NCBI GenBank assembly: GCA_016866375.1
Contig: VGMK01000016.1
Location: 1-18,995, forward strand
Direction: 5' to 3'
Source: Bacteroidota bacterium
GTDB lineage: Bacteria > Bacteroidota > Bacteroidia > Flavobacteriales_D > Crocinitomicaceae
Length of the DNA stretch: 18,995 bases
The notes under the pieces were generated by a model. That model saw only the letters and a program-made list of their open reading frames with translations, was not told where the DNA came from and made no database searches. A program made the translations under genes and the position numbers. Positions 14,790-18,995 of the stretch are shown piece after piece (the stretch's first letter is position 1; each line of letters begins with the position of its first letter).

Positions 14790-16547
14790 CTAACTAAATT
14801 GCGTTTTACACAATTTATAGTAGCTCCCTTTAACATCTTGAATGAGTTGAAGATGTGTGCCTTTTTGAATAATTTTTCCATTATCCATTACACAGATGAG
14901 ATCGGCAGATTGTACAGTAGATAATCGGTGTGCCACCAGAATAGATGTTCTTTCCTTAGTTAATTTTTTGGTAGCTTGTTGAATCAAATACTCCAGTTCA
15001 CTATCTACACTTGATGTTGCCTCATCTAAAATAAGAATGGTTGGATTGTAAACGTACGCCCGAATAAATGAAATAAGTTGTCTTTGCCCAACAGATAACG
15101 ACTCCCCCCTTTCACTTATCACATGATCATATCCCCCGGGTAATGAATTGATAAAATCATTCAAGCCTACTGAAATCGTTGCCTCAATGACCTGCTCTTT
15201 GGAAATCTCTTGCTTGCCCATTGTGATGTTTTCTAAAATTGTCCCTGAAAACAATACCACATCCTGTAAAACAATACCTATTTCTTTTCTTGCCGCGGCA
15301 GAAGATATACTTTTTAAAGGCATTCCCCCTATCAAGATTTCTCCTTCCTCATAATCGTACATTTTTGCTAGCAGGCTAATTAAGGTCGTTTTTCCTGAAC
15401 CAGTCGCACCAACAAAAGCAACTGTCTGGCCAGGATTAATTGTTAGACTTAAATTTTTTATAACCCTCTGTTGTGGAATGTAAGAAAAGCAAACGCTGTT
15501 AAAAGAAATCTGTTTATTAAAATCTATTCGTGTCTGTCCCTCCGTTTTTTCGACTTCTGAAATGTCGTCTATAATCTCGAACAATCTTTCGGCCCGAACT
15601 GCTCCTCGTTGCAATATATTGAATTTGTCGGCAAGCTGGCGTATTGGTCTATATAATTGATTGATCCAAAGTGTAAAAGCAACTATTTGTCCATACATTG
15701 CTTGAACTTCGTATTTTGTTTTCCCTTGAGCATGCAGCGCGCCCCAAACTAGCAAAAAAGCGATGGATAAAGAACTTAAAAATTCTACTACTGGGAAAAA
15801 TATGGAATTTGCCCAAATTGCCTGAATGTGCGCTTTTCTGTGATTACTATTTAATTTAACAAATGCCTTGTATTCTTTTTGTTCTTTATTAAATAGCTGA
15901 ACCAATCTCATTCCTGAGAGCCTTTCTTGAACAAAAGCGTTTAATGCATTCACGGCTGACCTTTCTTTCGTAAAGGAGCTTCGCATCGCTCTCGAGAAGA
16001 TCTTAGTGGCGAGTAGTAACAAAGGGATTGGTATTAGTGTCATTACAGATAACTGCCAATTTGTGGCAAACATTAAGGTTAAAATCAATCCAAGCGACAT
16101 AATATCCCCAGCAATTTCCATTATACCAGCGGAAAAAACATCTGTTATTGCCTCTAAATCGGATACTACTCTTGTTACTAGGCTTCCAACAGGGGTTTTT
16201 TCGAAGTAGCGGGGTTGAAAAGAAAAAATATGAGAAAAAACTCTTTTTCTTAAATCCAGTATTACATTTTGAGCCAATAAGTTTGAGAAATAACTCGAAA
16301 ACACCTGGAGCATCCCTTCAACAATTAATACACAAAATATAAGTAATGAAAAAAGTAACAGGTAGTCGGGATCTTGATTCTTTACAATTGCGTGATCAAC
16401 CATTAATGAAATTAATAATGGTCGCAAAGGCGAAAGAAAAGAGAGAATTATAACAGCAACAGCAGAAATCACGAAAAATCTTTTGTAAGATTTTATTAAT
16501 CCTAACAACCTTTTAATTAGAGGCCATATTCTCCTTTTTTTATCCAC
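14790..16547 (-). CDS. ABC exporter, fused membrane and ATPase domains (MsbA-like half-transporter)
   Basis: 585 residues. Half-transporter of the MsbA/multidrug type, working as a dimer: a six-helix membrane domain (about 20-310), then an ATPase domain. ATPase motifs: Walker A GATGSGKT (380-387), Q-loop Q428, signature LSVGQ (484-488), Walker B ILILDE (504-509), D-loop SSVD, H-loop H540; all catalytic residues are intact. The substrate is unknown; lipid or drug export is the family norm. Start: the open frame extends to a TTG at 16592, but an exact TATTTTTG promoter box sits at 16559-16552 inside that extension, and GTG at 16547 begins four bases after it, giving MDKKRRIWPLIKRLLGL. I therefore choose GTG. 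It shares its upstream region, divergently, with the PRPP synthetase gene. Confidence 0.93.
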   Translation of the reverse strand: MDKKRRIWPLIKRLLGLIKSYKRFFVISAVAVIILSFLSPLRPLLISLMVDHAIVKNQDPDYLLLFSLLIFCVLIVEGMLQVFSSYFSNLLAQNVILDLRKRVFSHIFSFQPRYFEKTPVGSLVTRVVSDLEAITDVFSAGIMEIAGDIMSLGLILTLMFATNWQLSVMTLIPIPLLLLATKIFSRAMRSSFTKERSAVNALNAFVQERLSGMRLVQLFNKEQKEYKAFVKLNSNHRKAHIQAIWANSIFFPVVEFLSSLSIAFLLVWGALHAQGKTKYEVQAMYGQIVAFTLWINQLYRPIRQLADKFNILQRGAVRAERLFEIIDDISEVEKTEGQTRIDFNKQISFNSVCFSYIPQQRVIKNLSLTINPGQTVAFVGATGSGKTTLISLLAKMYDYEEGEILIGGMPLKSISSAAARKEIGIVLQDVVLFSGTILENITMGKQEISKEQVIEATISVGLNDFINSLPGGYDHVISERGESLSVGQRQLISFIRAYVYNPTILILDEATSSVDSELEYLIQQATKKLTKERTSILVAHRLSTVQSADLICVMDNGKIIQKGTHLQLIQDVKGSYYKLCKTQFS

Positions 16548-16551
16548 CTCA

Positions 16552-16559
16552 CAAAAATA
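16552..16559 (-). promoter_or_regulatory. Probable -7 promoter box that decides the ABC exporter start
   Basis: TATTTTTG on the minus strand, exact TAnnTTTG. A TTG stands 25 bases upstream of it (16587-16585), slightly beyond the usual 17-23 spacing. The GTG start follows after four bases, so the transcript should be leaderless or nearly so. Confidence 0.45.
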
Positions 16560-16646
16560 CAAAACCCTGAAAATAGAAACAGCACAACTCAATTTATTGA
16601 CATCAAAATGTAAAATTCCTCTTTTTTTATTTCCATTAATTTACCT

Positions 16647-16654
16647 TAACTTTG
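16647..16654 (+). promoter_or_regulatory. Probable -7 promoter box for the prs-L25 operon
   Basis: TAACTTTG, exact TAnnTTTG match, ending 18 bases before the GTG at 16673. The in-frame TTG at 16652 lies within the box and so is an unlikely start. Confidence 0.5.
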
Positions 16655-16672
16655 CCCCCTCAAAACAAAAGT

Positions 16673-17602
16673 GTGGGTGTAAAAATTTTTTCCGGGCGCC
16701 AATCAATACATTTGGCTCAAAAAATAGCTGACTCCTATGGGTCTACTTTGGGAGATGTAAAATTTTCTGTTTTTAGTGACGGGGAATTTCAGCCTTCATT
16801 TGAGGAAACCGTGCGCGGACAAGATGTATTCTTGGTGCAATCTACTATGCCACCAACGGAAAATATTTTTGAGCTTCTTTTGATGATAGATGCTGCAAGA
16901 AGAGCTTCGGCTCGTAAAATAATCGCTGTTATTCCCTATTTTGGTTTTGCAAGGCAAGATAGAAAAGACAAGCCCCGCGTCGCTATAGGTGCTAAACTAA
17001 TTGCAAATATGCTAATGGCGGCCGGAGTAGATAGAGTTATAACTATGGATCTCCACGCTGATCAAATACAGGGGTTTTTTGAAGTTCCGGTTGACCACTT
17101 ATTTGCTTCTAGTTTATTCCTCCACGAAATTAAAACACTCGGCTCTGAAAATATAATTATGGCTGCCCCTGACGTGGGCGGCGCTAAACGAGCCAATTCT
17201 TATGCTAAAAACTTAAATATCGGTCTTGCACTTTGCCATAAACAACGGAAGAAGGCGAATGAAATTGCCGAAATGACTGTTATTGGTGATGTAGATGGGC
17301 GTGACGTGATAATAGTAGATGACATGTGTGATACCGCTGGGACTTTAACTTCTGCCGCCGACCTTCTTATTGAAAAAGGCGCGAAAAGTGTTCGGGCCTT
17401 CTGTACGCATGCTGTTCTCAGCGGGCCAGCTTTAGAACGAATCAATAATTCACGTTTAACTGAACTTGTTGTAACAGACACCATCCCCTTAAAAGGAAAT
17501 TGTCCTAAAATTCGTGTTGTCAGCGTTGCTGAGCTTTTTGGGGACGTGATAAAACGCCTGATGAACAACGAATCTATAAGTACTCATTTTGTAATCTCTT
17601 AA
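16673..17602 (+). CDS. prs: Ribose-phosphate pyrophosphokinase (PRPP synthetase)
   Basis: 309 residues. It makes phosphoribosyl pyrophosphate from ribose 5-phosphate and ATP, the precursor for purines, pyrimidines, NAD, His and Trp. Landmarks: FSDGEFQPSFEE (ribose-phosphate site region), catalytic loop segment ARQDRKDKPR (93-102), MDLHADQIQGFF with H128, DVGG (167-170), and the PRPP-binding loop VDDMCDTAGT (215-224). Length is normal for class I bacterial enzymes. Start: GTG 16673 gives MGVKIFSG, close to the usual N-terminus; a TTG seven codons earlier lies in the -7 box. The L25 gene starts 10 bases after its stop, a pairing common in bacteria, and the operon ends at a terminator. Confidence 0.96.
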   Translation: MGVKIFSGRQSIHLAQKIADSYGSTLGDVKFSVFSDGEFQPSFEETVRGQDVFLVQSTMPPTENIFELLLMIDAARRASARKIIAVIPYFGFARQDRKDKPRVAIGAKLIANMLMAAGVDRVITMDLHADQIQGFFEVPVDHLFASSLFLHEIKTLGSENIIMAAPDVGGAKRANSYAKNLNIGLALCHKQRKKANEIAEMTVIGDVDGRDVIIVDDMCDTAGTLTSAADLLIEKGAKSVRAFCTHAVLSGPALERINNSRLTELVVTDTIPLKGNCPKIRVVSVAELFGDVIKRLMNNESISTHFVIS

Positions 17603-17612
17603 TTTATAATAC

Positions 17613-18203
17613 ATGAAAACAGCACAATTGAGCGGTTCGCTCAGAGCGAACGTAGGGAAAAAGGACGCTGCCAATTTGCGTAATGCAGGCCGTGTTCCAT
17701 GTGTGCTTTATGGACAAGGTGAACAAACTCACTTTTCAGTAAAGCAAATAGAAATCGAGAAAATAGTTTTTTCTCCAGAAGTCTTCCAAGTAGAATTAGA
17801 CATCGACGGAAAAAAAGCGAAAGGGATAATTCAAGAATTACAGCAACACCCCACAAAGGACAGTATTCAGCATGTAGATTTTCTTGAATTGTCTGATACT
17901 AAAGAAGTTCTTGTCAAACTACCCGTAAGAATAACTGGTTCTTCTCGCGGGGTAATGGCAGGAGGAAAGCTAATGACCGCTTTTAGAACCTTACAATGTG
18001 TGGGTCTCGCAAAAAATTTACCGGATGCTATTACTGTAGATATTTCTGATTTAAAAATTGGGGACTCAGTCCGAATCAACTCAATAGAAATTCCAGGTGT
18101 TAAATTTTTGGACCCCACAAATGCTGTTGTTGTTTCCGTTAAAATGGCAAGAGGTGCTGTTAAAGGTGCTGATGCAGATGAAGACGGAGAAGCAGAAGCA
18201 TAA
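17613..18203 (+). CDS. rplY: 50S ribosomal protein L25 (long form, CTC type)
   Basis: 196 residues. L25 binds 5S rRNA in the large ribosomal subunit. The N-terminal L25 domain (about 1-90) opens LSGSLRANVGKKDAANLRNA and includes GRVPCVLYG; the C-terminal TL5/CTC beta domain (about 95-182) has VKLPVRITGSSRGVMAGG and ends PTNAVVVSV. An acidic tail (DADEDGEAEA) closes the protein, as in many long-form members. It is cotranscribed with prs. The pth gene that often follows L25 is absent here; a terminator and a receptor gene come next instead. Confidence 0.96.
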   Translation: MKTAQLSGSLRANVGKKDAANLRNAGRVPCVLYGQGEQTHFSVKQIEIEKIVFSPEVFQVELDIDGKKAKGIIQELQQHPTKDSIQHVDFLELSDTKEVLVKLPVRITGSSRGVMAGGKLMTAFRTLQCVGLAKNLPDAITVDISDLKIGDSVRINSIEIPGVKFLDPTNAVVVSVKMARGAVKGADADEDGEAEA

Positions 18204-18218
18204 AAGATTTTACATTTT

Positions 18219-18248
18219 AAAAGCCGCTCATTATAGCGGCTTTTTTTT
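18219..18248 (+). terminator. Intrinsic terminator of the prs-L25 operon
   Basis: AGCCGCT (18222-18228) and AGCGGCT (18235-18241) form a perfect GC-rich stem with loop CATTAT. Flanking AAA/TTT adds three more pairs, and a run of eight T follows. It stands 15 bases after the L25 stop and is the only strong intrinsic terminator I found in the window. Confidence 0.92.
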
Positions 18249-18480
18249 GATTCAATAAATTAATTTTGACTTCATTATTTTCGATATCTTTCGAATTTTT
18301 CTCTGGAATCAAAAAAGATAAATATTCGTTAAGGTCAAAATAAATAGGAATTTTTTACATTAAAAAGGTCAATCTCTATAATTTCGAGCAATTATTTGTA
18401 ATTGAGAGTTTTTCAGCCCCTACTTAACAACTTATTGTACTTTGTAAAATAATTCATTAATTTTACCCAAAATGCTACCT
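18249..18480 (+). promoter_or_regulatory. Upstream region of the SusC-like receptor with promoter and small repeats
   Basis: A very AT-rich gap without a gene. The promoter is likely TTG at 18435-18437 with TAATTTTA at 18458-18465, 20 bases apart, a fair match to the flavobacterial TTG/TAnnTTTG pattern. Further up, AAGGTCAA occurs twice (18331-18338 and 18365-18372, 34 bases apart), and a related inverted copy TTGACTT lies at 18266-18272. AATTA/TAATT flank a TTTG loop at 18390-18403. These could be operator sites, but nothing shows a particular regulator. Confidence 0.4.
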
Positions 18481-18995
18481 ATGAAACAACTTCTTATTTT
18501 GTTCATGGCTTGTTTGTTATCTCCAGTATTTGGTCAGAAAACGGCAACAGGAATTGTTCAAAATGAAAAAAAAGAACCAATGCCTTTTGTTTCAATTACA
18601 ATAAAGGGGACTTCAAAAGGGGTGAAATCCAATATACTAGGGGAATTTAAAATTACCATTCCAGATACAGGAAATGTATCGTTAGTGTTTTCATTTATTG
18701 GATTTGAGAAGCAAGAGCTAAAAATTAGTGGTTTAGAACCATTAACTGTAACAATGGTTCAGGAGTCTAGGTCCCTTAATGAAGTCGTGATTGTTGGCTA
18801 TGGTTCCGCCACAAAGAAAGAACTCACTGGTGCGACCTCAAAAGTGGGTGGCGAAGACATAGAGAAATTGAATTTATCTCGAATGGATCAAGCACTTCAG
18901 GGACAAGTTTCTGGTGTCAATATTTCAACAAATTCGGGCTCACCAGGTGGTGCTTCCAATATTAGAATTCGTGGATTATCCACTTTTGGAGATAA
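18481..18995 (+). CDS. SusC/RagA-family TonB-dependent outer-membrane receptor, N-terminal part (cut by window edge)
   Basis: The first 171 codons of an outer-membrane transporter that takes up nutrients with energy from TonB. A signal peptide ends near SPVFGQ (about residue 19). A carboxypeptidase-regulatory-like domain follows (about 20-97, with GIVQNEKKEPMPFVSITIKG and FSFIGFEKQEL). Then comes the SusC signature LNEVVIVGYGSATKKELTGA (TonB box region) and the start of the plug domain: ALQGQVSGVNIS, then SPGGASNIRIRG. The frame stays open to the last base. No FecR/anti-sigma domain precedes it. An ATG nine bases upstream (18472) is in frame, but starting at 18481 gives the cleaner signal peptide. 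A SusD partner and the substrate would be outside the window. Confidence 0.93.
   Translation, partial: MKQLLILFMACLLSPVFGQKTATGIVQNEKKEPMPFVSITIKGTSKGVKSNILGEFKITIPDTGNVSLVFSFIGFEKQELKISGLEPLTVTMVQESRSLNEVVIVGYGSATKKELTGATSKVGGEDIEKLNLSRMDQALQGQVSGVNISTNSGSPGGASNIRIRGLSTFGD

Noticed and set aside
16597..16602. TTGACA resembling a sigma-70 -35 box upstream of prs
   Set aside because: No matching -10 at 16-18 bases, and it is more than 40 bases from the TAACTTTG box; probably chance.
1..18995. Defence island, prophage, insertion sequence, CRISPR array or tRNA/rRNA genes
   Set aside because: Reading both strands showed no transposase, integrase, phage, nuclease or repeat-spacer pattern and no tRNA cloverleaf; gene content is housekeeping and envelope functions.

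Overview
The window looks like ordinary chromosomal sequence of a member of the Bacteroidota, most likely a flavobacterium-like lineage. Four signs point there: a secreted protease with a C-terminal type IX secretion (T9SS) sorting domain, the start of a SusC-type TonB-dependent receptor, an AT-rich base composition, and repeated TAnnTTTG promoter boxes (the flavobacterial -7 element) a few bases in front of start codons with almost no Shine-Dalgarno sequences. I see no mobile element, phage gene, CRISPR array, tRNA or rRNA.

Layout. 1-778 (-): 5' end of mutS, cut by the window edge. 933-1628 (+): a possible 39-residue small ORF directly on a promoter box, then a SpoU/TrmH-type RNA 2'-O-methyltransferase. 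1863-2867 (+): a lipoprotein di-haem cytochrome c peroxidase, overlapping tail to tail with 2851-7067 (-), a two-gene operon of a uridine kinase-like P-loop kinase and a very large 12-helix orphan histidine kinase. 7172-11207 (+): an exported redoxin, a Lys-C-like T9SS serine protease and the haem chaperone HemW, closely packed. 11250-13266 (+): a dCMP deaminase-type enzyme overlapping an S41 C-terminal processing protease. 13268-14454 (-): exported MsrA overlapping a membrane-anchored SOUL protein. 14495-14584 (-): a 29-residue single-helix membrane peptide with its own promoter box. 14790-16547 (-): a homodimer-type ABC exporter. 16673-18203 (+): PRPP synthetase and ribosomal protein L25, closed by a strong terminator. 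18481-18995 (+): the first 171 codons of a SusC-family receptor.

Most genes are housekeeping: DNA repair, RNA modification, nucleotide supply, haem delivery, translation. A second theme is the cell envelope and redox stress: di-haem peroxidase, exported redoxin, exported MsrA, SOUL protein, CTP protease and the multi-sensor kinase. I found no convincing new multi-gene defence or metabolic system. The points most worth a second look are the near-leaderless promoter pattern, which also resets several start codons; the 29-residue membrane peptide; the lost uridine-contact residue in the kinase at 6441-7067; the unusual sensor architecture of the orphan kinase; and the His-to-Trp change in the Lys-C-like protease.
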